Below are positions 16,225 through 24,867 of a DNA stretch of 39,362 nucleotides, piece after piece. Positions within the stretch are counted from its first letter, which is position 1; every line of letters begins with the position of its first letter. The DNA lies in assembly GCA_017528345.1 (NCBI GenBank), contig JAFXOX010000051.1, forward strand, positions 1 through 39,362, given 5' to 3'. The notes beneath the pieces were generated by a model. It was not told where the DNA came from. It did not search any database and saw only the letters and a program-made list of their open reading frames with translations. This DNA is from Desulfovibrio sp. Lineage in GTDB: Bacteria; Desulfobacterota; Desulfovibrionia; Desulfovibrionales; Desulfovibrionaceae. The position numbers and the translations under genes are program-made.

Positions 16225-18510
16225 CTACATTCCCTTGAAGGGATTCGGGCCAAGAGCCGTGATACGTGTCACGAAGCCGTCAATCATCTCCGGCACCTTA
16301 TCGTATTCGTCGATGGCCACTTCCAGCTGCTCCACACGCTCAGGCTGTACCCCAAGGCGATTGAGGGTCTCAGCAATATTCTGCATGCGGCGGTTACAGA
16401 TTTCAGAGCCTTTGACAAAGTGGCACTGATAGTCGTCACCGTACTTACAACCAAGCAGCATGACACCGTCGAAGCCCTTGCTCATGGCGTCGGAAATCCA
16501 GATGGCGTTGACCGAACCCAGGCAGCGCACAGGAATGATACGGCAGTAGGGGCTCCAGGTCTTGCGGCGCATACCGGCCATATCCAAGGCAGGATAGGCG
16601 TCATTTTCACAGGCAAGGATGAGAACACGAGGTCCGCCTTCCTTGAAGTTCGGGGGCACCTGCACCTGACGAATCATGGAGCCGATCTGATCGATATTGT
16701 AGTTGGCAAAGGAAATAACGCGTTCCGGGCAGGCACCAAAGCAGGTTCCGCATCTGCGGCAACGAGCCGGATTGGGCTTGGGCGTACCCTTTTCATCGTC
16801 ATCAAGAGCACCGAAGGGGCATTCCTCTGTGCAGCGCTTACACTGGGTACAACGCACAAAGTTGAAGACAGGATAGGAATTATCCAGGGCTCTCGGATGC
16901 ACAGCTACGCCACGGCTTGCCGCTTCAAGGCACTGCACGGCTTTAAGCACAGCACCCTTAGCATCCACTTCGCAGGCATCCAGGGTCAGAGGCTGACGCA
17001 CGCAGCCGGCCGCATAGACGCCAGTTCTGCGGGTTTCATAGGGGAAGCAGATGTAGTTGGAATCCGCATAGCCGTCAAAAAGCTCAAGATCAGGGAATTC
17101 AGGACCCTGACGATAGCTGAATTGCACGGTAATGTCCTTGGCCGTTGTGGGCACAAGGCCTGTGGGCAGGACGACCAAATCCACGTCGAGGTCAAAGTCC
17201 ATACCAAGCAGTGTATTCTTGCACTCAACGACCATATGATCGCCGTCTTCACGGATGCCCGTGACATCGGCCTTGGTCATCATGACGCCCAGGCGGTTCT
17301 GCATCTTCTTGTAAAAACGCTCAAGGATGCCAGGAACAGTCATATTCTTGTAGAGAATAAAGGACTGAGAAGCATCTCCGGTCTTTTCGCACAAAGAGTT
17401 GGCAAGTCTGAGCATACCGATGCTATTGACAGCATTGGAGTACTGCAGATGCTTGAAGCTTTCGAGATCGTTTTTCACAAAACCGGCATCTTCGGCTTCC
17501 TCGCCCTCTTTCTTAGGCTCTTCTTTGGGCGCTTCAGCAGCTTCAGCCTGAGCTTTGGCTTCTTCTTCAGCCTTCTCTTTCCAGACATTTTCAGCCAAGG
17601 TTGTGTCCAAAACAAAGGCCACGCGCTTGGGCAGAACACTCTGGGAAACCATGAGCTTGGCAAATTCGGCAGCCGTCACAACCTTGGGGCTTTTCCCTAA
17701 GCCCATGGGCTCCAGGTACTTTCCATCCAGTGGCACCCAGCCTGTGGCAAGAATGACAGTACCGATATTTTCGGTCTTCTCGCCGCCCTGGGTCGCAATG
17801 TGGGCCACATATTCACCAGGCTGACCTTCAAGTTTGGCCATTTGTGCGTTGAGGTACACGGTAATGCGGCGATTGCTTGTGACTTTGGCAATTTTATCGG
17901 CAAGATTGGTCGGAGCCTTGTCCTCCCACAGGGGGCCAAGGGGAGAAGCTTCAGGCATATTGACAACTGCGCCGCCAAGCTGCCCTGCTTTTTCCACAAG
18001 CACAACATCATAGCCCATGGCAGCCGCTTCATCAGCAGCGGTCAGTCCCGTCCAGCCACCGCCCAGGACGAGGATTCTGGGGGTTGTCGTAATGGCAGCC
18101 GAATCGGGCACATTGCTTTTCTGCATCTTGGCTACGCCCATCTGCACATAGTCAAGAGCAAGTTCCTGAAGGGCGGCCGGAGCTTTATCAGAAGCTAAAT
18201 AGGCACTGCCATCGGGATTCCGGTAGGAGAGAATGCACTGCTCGCGCAGATTAACATAGTCCACCTGCACCGGAAAGCGGTAGAGGTCGTTATCAACTCT
18301 GGGGGATGCGCCACACAGCAGCACACCGTCCAATTTCTGCGCGTCAATGTCAGCACGAATTTCATCCACGGAAGCGGCAAGAGAAGGGACAAGCTTGGTC
18401 ACTGCGACCAGATCCCCCCACTTTTTGACCGCTTCATCGGCGAGATTTTGCACATCCACGCCGCCGCCAATATTTGCAAGGTCAAAATAGACGCCAATTT
18501 TCTCGGCCAT
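16225..18510 (-). CDS. qmoB: QmoB, HdrA/MvhD-like flavoprotein subunit
   Basis: This 761-aa soluble subunit is HdrA-like. The FAD motif is LGGGWTGLTAADEA (149-162). Two [4Fe-4S] motifs follow at C554-C557-C560-C564 (CTQCKRCTEECP) and C584-C587-C590-C594 (CRRCGTCFGACP). The last 140 residues form an MvhD-like domain (LACENDAYPALDMAG, CLGSVNAIWI, LLGCKYGDDYQCHF). It passes electrons between QmoA/QmoC and APS reductase and may allow electron bifurcation or confurcation, as proposed for the family. Residues 311-342 are a low-complexity run of Glu, Lys and Ala inserted in the FAD domain. The gene follows qmoA after 5 bp and precedes qmoC by 12 bp. Confidence 0.95.
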   Translation of the reverse strand: MAEKIGVYFDLANIGGGVDVQNLADEAVKKWGDLVAVTKLVPSLAASVDEIRADIDAQKLDGVLLCGASPRVDNDLYRFPVQVDYVNLREQCILSYRNPDGSAYLASDKAPAALQELALDYVQMGVAKMQKSNVPDSAAITTTPRILVLGGGWTGLTAADEAAAMGYDVVLVEKAGQLGGAVVNMPEASPLGPLWEDKAPTNLADKIAKVTSNRRITVYLNAQMAKLEGQPGEYVAHIATQGGEKTENIGTVILATGWVPLDGKYLEPMGLGKSPKVVTAAEFAKLMVSQSVLPKRVAFVLDTTLAENVWKEKAEEEAKAQAEAAEAPKEEPKKEGEEAEDAGFVKNDLESFKHLQYSNAVNSIGMLRLANSLCEKTGDASQSFILYKNMTVPGILERFYKKMQNRLGVMMTKADVTGIREDGDHMVVECKNTLLGMDFDLDVDLVVLPTGLVPTTAKDITVQFSYRQGPEFPDLELFDGYADSNYICFPYETRRTGVYAAGCVRQPLTLDACEVDAKGAVLKAVQCLEAASRGVAVHPRALDNSYPVFNFVRCTQCKRCTEECPFGALDDDEKGTPKPNPARCRRCGTCFGACPERVISFANYNIDQIGSMIRQVQVPPNFKEGGPRVLILACENDAYPALDMAGMRRKTWSPYCRIIPVRCLGSVNAIWISDAMSKGFDGVMLLGCKYGDDYQCHFVKGSEICNRRMQNIAETLNRLGVQPERVEQLEVAIDEYDKVPEMIDGFVTRITALGPNPFKGM

Positions 18511-18515
18511 GCCGC

Positions 18516-19751
18516 CTACCTCCCTTTCACCGTTTGCACCGCTTTGAGTGCGGCGGCTGTGCCAGACTGGGCAGAACGGGTGACATCAAGGGGCATGACA
18601 CAGCAGCCCGCAGCAAAAATCCCCGCCTCTTCTCCACCGGCGATAAATCCATCGGCATCCAGCGGCACGGGCAGAGGCAACTTTTCTGTAGCAAGCGTTG
18701 GCTGCATTCCGGTCGCCAGCACAACCATATCATAAGTCAGTGTTAATTTTTCTCCACGAATGGCATCCTCTGCCTGAATTTCGCAGGTATCACCTTTTGC
18801 CTGCACAACATTGGCTACCTTGCCTTTGATGAAGTGCACATTGGGCAAAGCCTGGACTTTTTCAAGGACTTTGACGTAGCGGCCAGGCGCTCTCAGATCG
18901 ATATAAAACACGGTGATTTGCGTATCAGGATGCTGTTCCGCAAAATAGAGGCAATGCTTCAGGGTCGCCATGCAGCAGATATAGGAGCAGTAGTTGAGGT
19001 GATTCTGATCTCGGCTGCCTGCACACTGGACAAAAGCGACTCTGTGCGGCGTTGTCCCATCGGTGGGACGAACAATCTTGCCCTGGGTTGGACCAAAAGG
19101 TGAGGCAAGGCGTTCAAGCTGCATATTGGAGATGCAGTTTTTGACGCTGCCAGCACCAAGATTGCTCAAGCGGGTCACATCATAGGGCTTCCAGCCTGTG
19201 GCAATGACAATGGAGCCAACCTGCACATCGATTTCACGGGCTTTTTCGTTAAAGTCGAGCTGAGCATTGCCGGCAAGACGGGCCATGTCGGCCTTGGAAA
19301 GGGTCTCTGTATCAAGAACGTAACGTGCAGGATAGGCAAAGGGCATGGCCTTGTAGAGGGCCTTACGCTTGCCAAGACCGAGATCGAATTCACTGTCACG
19401 TTCACCATCAAGGGCAGAGGCCATAAAGGTGAAATCGACATTGTGAGACGGCGTACGCCTGGGTTCCAGACGAATGCGTGCGGTATAGTTCCCCTTGCTG
19501 CCACTGAGACCGACGACCTGAGCCATGGTCAGGCAGTGAATCAGAGGATTTTTCCTGATGCGCTGGAACTGAATCTCCAGGCCACAGGAGGGGGGACAGA
19601 GTTTTGGGAAATATTTATTGAGCTGAGCCACGCGGCCGCCCAGCCAAGGCGACTTTTCGACGATATAGACGTCGTGACCCAGTTCCGCCGCTTCAATGGC
19701 GGCTGTCAGGCCTGAAAAGCCGCCGCCCACGACGAGAATGGCATTGGACAT
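18516..19751 (-). CDS. qmoA: QmoA, HdrA-like flavoprotein subunit
   Basis: A 411-aa FAD protein related to the HdrA subunit of heterodisulfide reductase. The dinucleotide-binding motif GGGFSGLTAAIEAAE begins at residue 9, and the second FAD motif (IVIATGWKP, about 200) and the C-terminal GIFAAGC box are present. Cysteines in KLCPPSCGLE and the CxxC-like YCSYICC segment may bind an Fe-S centre. It is the cytoplasmic partner of QmoB in the Apr-Qmo electron path. I chose the ATG at 19751 (AGGAGG, 9-nt spacer) instead of the in-frame ATG at 19790. The longer form adds 13 residues unlike the family and has no ribosome-binding site. It lies 193 bp after aprA, with a terminator-like hairpin between them. 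Confidence 0.95.
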   Translation of the reverse strand: MSNAILVVGGGFSGLTAAIEAAELGHDVYIVEKSPWLGGRVAQLNKYFPKLCPPSCGLEIQFQRIRKNPLIHCLTMAQVVGLSGSKGNYTARIRLEPRRTPSHNVDFTFMASALDGERDSEFDLGLGKRKALYKAMPFAYPARYVLDTETLSKADMARLAGNAQLDFNEKAREIDVQVGSIVIATGWKPYDVTRLSNLGAGSVKNCISNMQLERLASPFGPTQGKIVRPTDGTTPHRVAFVQCAGSRDQNHLNYCSYICCMATLKHCLYFAEQHPDTQITVFYIDLRAPGRYVKVLEKVQALPNVHFIKGKVANVVQAKGDTCEIQAEDAIRGEKLTLTYDMVVLATGMQPTLATEKLPLPVPLDADGFIAGGEEAGIFAAGCCVMPLDVTRSAQSGTAAALKAVQTVKGR

Positions 19752-19807
19752 CCTGGATATCCTCCTGCGTTGTTGCCACGGACCGTCCAAAATCTGACTG
19801 CCCGCAG

Positions 19808-19838
19808 AAAAAAAAGAGCTGACACCAATGATCAGCCC
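19808..19838 (-). terminator. U-rich hairpin between aprA and qmoA
   Basis: On the minus strand GGGCTGA (19838-19832) pairs with TCAGCTC (19822-19816), allowing one G-U, and is followed by T8 (19815-19808). This has the form of a weak intrinsic terminator and would attenuate read-through from aprBA into qmoABC. Confidence 0.6.
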
Positions 19839-19895
19839 CGAAAAAAAATTCTGACAGGAAATACATGCAGAAGTTCTGCCAGATGATATTCAGCA

Positions 19896-19921
19896 TTGGG
19901 CGGCCCCGAAAGGCCGCCCAA
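19896..19921. other. Strong hairpin after aprA
   Basis: TTGGGCGGCC (19896-19905) and GGCCGCCCAA (19912-19921) form a perfect 10-bp stem with a 6-nt loop, 24 bp after the aprA stop. No T-run follows on the minus strand, so it is more likely an mRNA 3'-end stabiliser or processing site than a terminator. Confidence 0.65.
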
Positions 19922-19944
19922 CGGTAAATTATCTGAAGTACCTG

Positions 19945-21948
19945 CTAGTCAGGGATGATCTGATAGTAGGGCTTCTTGAACACTGTGGTCTTGCCGGTGG
20001 CAGGATCGAACTTGGAGTTCACGAAGCACTTCCAAGTGCTGTCGTCGAGACCCATGAAGTCGGCACGATAGTAGAAGCCAGGATAACGGGTCTCTTCACG
20101 GAAGGCGATGTGCTGCATATGCAGACGCACAGTCCACAGACGATGATAGTTCTCCCAGCAGCGGAGCAGTTCGTGCAGGTCACGAGCAGCCAGTTTCAGG
20201 GAGTCTTCTTCCATCATGGTCAGAAGGTCAAAGCCGGTGTCCAGCAGAGCCTTAGAGGTGGTGTAGTAGGTACCCACACCGCCGCCGTACTCGTCAGTGG
20301 CCTTGATCAGACGCATCATGAAGTTCTTGGGTGAAATGTAGTTGGGGTTGACCACAGGATCCGTAGAGGCATCCTTACCGGCCAGGAAGTTGTAGTAAGG
20401 ACGATAGATCTCTTTGACCAGATCGTCGGCCTTGTCCTTCAGGGCAGGCTTGAAGTCCTTGTGATCGAGGACCCAACGAACCAGCTGCTTACCAGCCAGA
20501 CGGCCTTCAACGTGAGAGCCGGAGGAGAACTTGTGGCCGGAAGCGCCCACGCCGTCAGCGCAGGTGAACAGACCTTCAACGGTGGTCATACGGTTGTAGA
20601 CCTTACCATTGGAGGCTTTCACTTTGTATTCATCAGGCACCCAGCTCTCATCGGGACCGGAAGCCCAGATGCCGCAGCAGCCGGAGTGAGAACCGAGCAG
20701 ATAGGGCTCTGTGGGCATAATTTCGCTGCCGCGCTCTTCAGGTGCACGGTTGCTGGCGGCCCAAAGGTTGGCCTGACCCACGCACATATCGAGGAAGTCT
20801 TCCCAAGCTTCGCTCTCGAGGTCTTTCTGCTCTTCTTCGTTCATGGTGGCGAAGGTGTTCAGCAGAGCGGTCTTGGTGTCCATGTAGATGGGGCCGCGGC
20901 CTTCGCGCATTTCACGGAGCATCATGTGGTTACGCAGGCAGGTGGGAACCACGTTGCCCTTGGCATAGCCACGATCTTCGTAGGGTTTCAGCATGGCTGC
21001 ATTGGTTTTGCAGTAATCTTCACCCTTATAGTTGGTCGCCTTAGCTTTGAAGAGCAGGAACCAGGCGCCCACAGGTCCGTAACCGTCCTTGAAACGAGCA
21101 GGGACGAAACGATTTTCCATCATGGTCATTTCGGCGCCGACCTGAGCGCACATTGTATAGGTGGAACCGGCATTCCAGACAGGATACCAGGCACGACCCA
21201 TACCTTCACCAGTGGAGCGGGGACGATAGACGTTCACGGCGCCACCGCAGGCAACCAACATAGCGTTGGTGCGGAAGATGTGCACAACGTTATCACGGGT
21301 GCTGAAGCCTACGGCTCCGGCGATACGGTTGGGGGTATTGGCGTCAAGGAGCAGCTTCACGATGAAGATACGCTCCATGTAGCGGGCTTCGCCCAGAGCG
21401 TTCTTGGCGGCTTCGGCGACGATGCATTTGTAGGATTCGCCGTTGATCATGATCTGCCATTTACCAGAACGCACCGGAGGATCACCGGCACGCAGGGATT
21501 TGCCCTGCTGTTTGGCCTGAGCGCCGTTCCAGTTGTGTTTGCCATCGGGCTGTTTAATCCAGCAGGGCAGGCCCCAGGATTCAAACAGATGCACGGAGTC
21601 GTCAACGTGACGGCCTACGTCGAAGATGAGGTCTTCACGAACCAGGCCCATAAGGTCGGTACGGACCATACGGACATAGTCGTCAGGGGTGTTGCCACGG
21701 TCGTTGCCGATGTAGGTGTTGATGGCGGAAAGGCCCTGGGCCACAGCGCCGGAACGCTCGAGGCAGGCCTTATCGCAAAGCATAATGTTCTCGACACCGT
21801 TGTCTTTGCCCCAACGAGCAGCTTCATACGCAGCGCCGCAGGCACCCATGCCACCGCCGACGATGAGGATGTCTACGTCGTGCTCTTTGACAGTGGGTTC
21901 GGCGAGGTCGATACCTTTACTTTTTTCCTTGATAGGAAGTAATGCCAT
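19945..21948 (-). CDS. aprA: APS reductase alpha subunit
   Basis: The 667-aa flavoprotein subunit of dissimilatory adenylylsulfate reductase reduces APS to sulfite and AMP in the cytoplasm. The FAD motif is ILIVGGGMGACGAAYEA (residues 27-43). Family segments LSAINTYIGNDRGNTPDDYV, GGAVNVYRPRS, MTMMENRFVPARFKDGYG and SGSHVEGRLAGKQL are all present. The length equals that of the Desulfovibrio enzymes (about 660-670 aa). It follows aprB after 22 bp with a GGAGAA ribosome-binding site. Codon use is strongly biased and high in GC, as expected of one of the most abundant proteins in a sulfate reducer. The two open frames on the opposite strand are a by-product of that bias. Confidence 0.98.
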   Translation of the reverse strand: MALLPIKEKSKGIDLAEPTVKEHDVDILIVGGGMGACGAAYEAARWGKDNGVENIMLCDKACLERSGAVAQGLSAINTYIGNDRGNTPDDYVRMVRTDLMGLVREDLIFDVGRHVDDSVHLFESWGLPCWIKQPDGKHNWNGAQAKQQGKSLRAGDPPVRSGKWQIMINGESYKCIVAEAAKNALGEARYMERIFIVKLLLDANTPNRIAGAVGFSTRDNVVHIFRTNAMLVACGGAVNVYRPRSTGEGMGRAWYPVWNAGSTYTMCAQVGAEMTMMENRFVPARFKDGYGPVGAWFLLFKAKATNYKGEDYCKTNAAMLKPYEDRGYAKGNVVPTCLRNHMMLREMREGRGPIYMDTKTALLNTFATMNEEEQKDLESEAWEDFLDMCVGQANLWAASNRAPEERGSEIMPTEPYLLGSHSGCCGIWASGPDESWVPDEYKVKASNGKVYNRMTTVEGLFTCADGVGASGHKFSSGSHVEGRLAGKQLVRWVLDHKDFKPALKDKADDLVKEIYRPYYNFLAGKDASTDPVVNPNYISPKNFMMRLIKATDEYGGGVGTYYTTSKALLDTGFDLLTMMEEDSLKLAARDLHELLRCWENYHRLWTVRLHMQHIAFREETRYPGFYYRADFMGLDDSTWKCFVNSKFDPATGKTTVFKKPYYQIIPD

Positions 21949-21970
21949 GGTAGTTCTCCTTTCGCACTAA

Positions 21971-22444
21971 TTACAGAGTAACGGACTTGTCAGCTTCTTT
22001 CACATCGAACTTCTTGCCGAGCACTTCTTTGGGCTGAGCAAGAGCGGTTTCGGTGTAGAGCTTTTCGTCGTCTAATGTCGCGTCGCCCTTAGGATCGTCG
22101 AAGGGCTTGATGGAGCCTTCAGGAGTTGTGCGAATGGGGAATTTGAAACGTTTCACACTGCCATTGCGGAATTTGACAGTCCACATAATGGAGTCTGCAG
22201 AACGCATGGGAATACAGGTGCCACCCATGGGAGCGAAGTCAGCATAGGGGCGAGCCGTAATGGCGCCCTGGGGGCAAATTTTCACACAGGAATAGCACTC
22301 CCAGCATGCATCCGGTTCCTGATTGTAGGCTCTCATTTCGACAGGATCGAGAACCATCAGGTCGTTCGGGCAGACATACATGCAAGCTGTCTTTTCGCCA
22401 CCCTTGCAACCGTCACATTTGGACGGATCGACAAACGTTGGCAT
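21971..22444 (-). CDS. aprB: APS reductase beta (iron-sulfur) subunit
   Basis: A 157-aa electron-transfer subunit of APS reductase. Two [4Fe-4S] clusters are bound by C10-C13-C21-C25 (CDGCKGGEKTACMYVCP) and C47-C50-C53-C57 (CWECYSCVKICP). The wider spacing of the first set is a hallmark of AprB. The C-terminal extension (from about 110) wraps AprA in known structures. I chose the ATG at 22444, giving MPTFVDPSKCDGC, with GGAGG 7 nt upstream. The in-frame start at 22564 would add 40 residues not found in the family. It is the first gene of the aprBA-qmoABCD locus. Confidence 0.97.
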   Translation of the reverse strand: MPTFVDPSKCDGCKGGEKTACMYVCPNDLMVLDPVEMRAYNQEPDACWECYSCVKICPQGAITARPYADFAPMGGTCIPMRSADSIMWTVKFRNGSVKRFKFPIRTTPEGSIKPFDDPKGDATLDDEKLYTETALAQPKEVLGKKFDVKEADKSVTL

Positions 22445-22747
22445 AGATTCCTCCAACTCAAGTAAAAGGTTTAAGAGACTCGCCGCCGATAATGCATACA
22501 GTCCCGTATTGTTGACTACGTAGCGGGATATTCCTGCTTCTGCAGGGCAGCTACCACGGTGCACACAAAAATCGTATTGATCATCGGTTGCAACGACAGA
22601 TTCTCAAGACCTGACTCTCCATGAGCCGAACAGAATCGTGTCGTCTGCGCACAGTTTCAAGCTTTTGCACCTCTGCCATTTTTTTGCAAAAAAAGCCCAA
22701 AACGGCGAATAGGGCGCAAAAAAGAGCGCTAGCCGAAGCTTGCGAAT
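22445..22747 (-). other. Long structured 5' leader of aprB
   Basis: If transcription starts near 22741, aprB has a leader of about 300 nt with no ORF of note. It contains a two-level hairpin: GTAGC/GCTAC (22520-22524 with 22550-22554) enclosing CCTGC-TTCT-GCAGG (22533-22546). A second pair, GATTCT/AGAATC, lies at 22599-22604 and 22632-22637. No known riboswitch motif is recognised. Confidence 0.45.
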
Positions 22748-22777
22748 TTTATAACAAGCTCTGAGCATTGGCGTCAA
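22748..22777 (-). promoter_or_regulatory. Sigma70-type promoter of aprBA-qmo
   Basis: On the minus strand a TTGACG -35 box (22777-22772) and a TATAAA -10 box (22753-22748) are separated by 18 bp. Start of transcription is predicted near 22741. This is the best promoter match upstream of aprB. Confidence 0.7.
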
Positions 22778-22859
22778 GGCCTCGCAGAAATTTTTTTTGC
22801 CTTTCTTGAATAGCGGATTTCCAGTCAATGAAAAGGCGTTTTTTCTCCCCAAAAAACAT

Positions 22860-22877
22860 TTGTGAAATATTTCACAG
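22860..22877. promoter_or_regulatory. CRP/FNR-family palindrome, probable HcpR site
   Basis: TTGTGA-AATATT-TCACAG, with the core TGTGAAATATTTCACA a perfect 16-bp palindrome (22861-22876). The motif reported for the regulator HcpR in Desulfovibrio is of the form TTGTGA-N6-TCACAA, with APS reductase genes among its predicted targets. The site lies between aprBA-qmo and the divergent gene at 23117, about 128 bp upstream of the predicted apr start. Confidence 0.65.
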
Positions 22878-23116
22878 ATAATTTCTCACGTTTGTTTTTC
22901 CTGATAAATACGCTACGTTTCTCAATGCGTGAATTTCCTTGCAATAGTACCGTTCCTGCTGCTACTCTTTTTTGGGCAAGAAGCACGGCGCCTGCTGTCT
23001 CTGTGGCAAATTCTATAAGGCATGGCCTTCTTCCTTCACCACAAAGATCCCCATGCTTCCACGCCCATTGCTCTCTAACTTCTAGGTTCATAAAGCTTTG
23101 CCTGCGAGGTATCTGG

Positions 23117-24790
23117 ATGCCCAATTTTACGCGTGATCACCAAAAACGACCAACATTACGTGAGGAGATCATCGGCCTCGACCGTGAGCTGCTCAACCTT
23201 CTTTTGCGCAGATTTAATCTCCTCGAACATATGCGCGCAAACCGTGGACATCTCGTGCCTGTTGAAGAAAAGGAGCTTCGGGAAGCCTGGCAAAATGAAG
23301 CGCAACGATTCAGTTCTGATCCCCGGGTTACAAACCAGCTTTTTTCGCTTTTGCAGGAACTGAACTTTTTCCCTCGCCCTGCTCATCAAAGCAGTACCGA
23401 TAAGCTTGCGCGTTCCGCCTTCAATCTTGCCCCGCCGCAGAAACCGGTTGATCTTCATTTTGCCCTTCCAGCCAGCGCCTGGCATGCGCACGCCTGGCTG
23501 ACCATGGCCGCTTTTTCAGGTCAAAATCTTCATCTTGAGCACTGTTTGATGCATGATGCCCAGCATGCCATGCTCAGAGCTCTTAACGATCTTGGGGCGC
23601 ACGCGGAAACATCTGAAGACAATATCACCCTTACAGCCACATCTCCCTGTCAGGCTAAGGATCTCTCTCTGCATTGCGGCAATAGCTTTGACGTCTTTGC
23701 ACTGCTTGCCACACAATATATTGTGCGACCCTCACGGCTTCGCTGCACCGCAGAAGGCAATCTCAAGCTCACCAATCTGTCGGCTATCGCCCATTTTCTT
23801 CCAAGCTTAGGCGCCAGACTCGCCTACGTTGTTCCCAAAAGCACTGGTTTTCCCATCCGTCTTGAGTGCTCGGGCGTTCTCCCCAAAAAAATAGGTATTC
23901 CCCAGGATCTTCCGCCAAGCTTCGTCGAAGCACTTTTGCTTGCGCTTCCCTTTGCGGAGACAGCGACAACTGTCTCTTTTGCCGAGCACCCCGACCGTGA
24001 ACGCATCCTTGAGCGCACACAGGGCATTTTAGAAGAGGCTGAGGCCCAGGCTGCTGAAGTTCCCCCCTGGACGATGAGTGTTAACCCCTCCACGCTCCGT
24101 TTTCCCAAAAAGCTTACGCTTCCCTGTGAGACACAGGTCGCGGCTGCCGTTTTCGCAACTGTCCATCTTCTCGGAGGCCATGGGGAGTTTTCAGGGGTTT
24201 TGGCCAAGGACGCCGTAAGCCAGGATATTCTTGCGCTCTTTGCTGATCTTGGCCTCACTATCCGCGAAGATGCGGCTTTGGAAACAATTTCTGTGCAGGG
24301 AAAGGGGTGCTCAGAGCTTCCCCGGCAGGACCTGCACTTCAGTCAGTGCCTTCGAGACGAGGCTGCACCTCTCCTCGCCGCACTTTGGGCCGCCTATGCG
24401 CTCAAGGGGCATTCCTTGCCACAGATCGAGTTCAGCGCAAAGCAGCAGAAGGAAGTCCGTGCGTTTTTTGACGCCCTGGGTCTTTCAACAAATGAGGAAG
24501 GCAAGCTCATAGCTGCCAATACCCAATCTGTTCTCTGGAACGCACCCTCTCCCGCCTGGGCCATGAGCCTTGCCCTTGCTGCGACCCAACGTAAGGGTGA
24601 AGGCTTCAAGCTGGGCAATGCCGGCATCATCACCGAGATCTGGCCAAAGTTCTGGGCAGTCTATAACGATTTGCAGGGCAGCAAAATGACAGCTGCCAAG
24701 GCAAGTCAGGACACCCCTCAAGCACCGCGCAGACGCCGTATTCTGACCGATGCCCTTGCCGAGGTTCCGCGCGAAGTGATTGAGGATTAG
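23117..24790 (+). CDS. Chorismate-mutase/EPSP-synthase-like fusion, catalytic residues replaced
   Basis: This 557-aa protein has an N-terminal type II chorismate mutase-like helix (LREEIIGLDRELLNLLLRRF, 14-33; later RE pair at R55/E56) and an EPSP-synthase-like domain from about residue 112. EPSP synthase joins PEP to shikimate-3-phosphate. The alignment is mine, by eye. The usual PGSKSxxxR motif reads PASAWHAHA (118-126), so the Lys, the Ser and the Arg are all gone. The GNAGTAMR motif reads GNSFDVFA (188-195) and EPRM reads EGNL. It is therefore either a non-catalytic relative or does something else. I chose the ATG at 23117 (GCGAGGT ribosome-binding site) over a GTG at 22862 inside the palindrome. 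It is followed by a strong bidirectional terminator. Confidence 0.75.
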   Translation: MPNFTRDHQKRPTLREEIIGLDRELLNLLLRRFNLLEHMRANRGHLVPVEEKELREAWQNEAQRFSSDPRVTNQLFSLLQELNFFPRPAHQSSTDKLARSAFNLAPPQKPVDLHFALPASAWHAHAWLTMAAFSGQNLHLEHCLMHDAQHAMLRALNDLGAHAETSEDNITLTATSPCQAKDLSLHCGNSFDVFALLATQYIVRPSRLRCTAEGNLKLTNLSAIAHFLPSLGARLAYVVPKSTGFPIRLECSGVLPKKIGIPQDLPPSFVEALLLALPFAETATTVSFAEHPDRERILERTQGILEEAEAQAAEVPPWTMSVNPSTLRFPKKLTLPCETQVAAAVFATVHLLGGHGEFSGVLAKDAVSQDILALFADLGLTIREDAALETISVQGKGCSELPRQDLHFSQCLRDEAAPLLAALWAAYALKGHSLPQIEFSAKQQKEVRAFFDALGLSTNEEGKLIAANTQSVLWNAPSPAWAMSLALAATQRKGEGFKLGNAGIITEIWPKFWAVYNDLQGSKMTAAKASQDTPQAPRRRRILTDALAEVPREVIED

Positions 24791-24804
24791 CTCATCGTCT
24801 CATG

Positions 24805-24847
24805 CCATAAGAAAACCCCCGCCTTTGCAGCGGGGGTTTTCTTATGG
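24805..24847. terminator. Bidirectional terminator between convergent genes
   Basis: CCATAAGAAAACCCCCGC (24805-24822) and its exact complement (24830-24847) form a perfect 18-bp stem with a 7-nt loop. AAAA before the GC core and TTTT after it make it work on both strands, for the fusion gene on the plus strand and the lipoprotein gene on the minus strand. Confidence 0.93.
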
Positions 24848-24867
24848 CGATATGGGCGCAGTTGTCG

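Noticed and set aside
15997..17700. 567-codon open frame on the plus strand
   Set aside because: It lies antisense to qmoC and qmoB, has no ribosome-binding site or recognisable domain, and is explained by GC-biased codon use of the real genes.
20461..21942. 493-codon open frame on the plus strand
   Set aside because: It is antisense to aprA, one of the best supported genes here, and has a composition typical of a reverse-strand shadow.
22445..22564. Longer aprB start at 22564
   Set aside because: It would add 40 residues unknown in AprB, while the ATG at 22444 has a GGAGG and the expected MPTFVDPSKC start.
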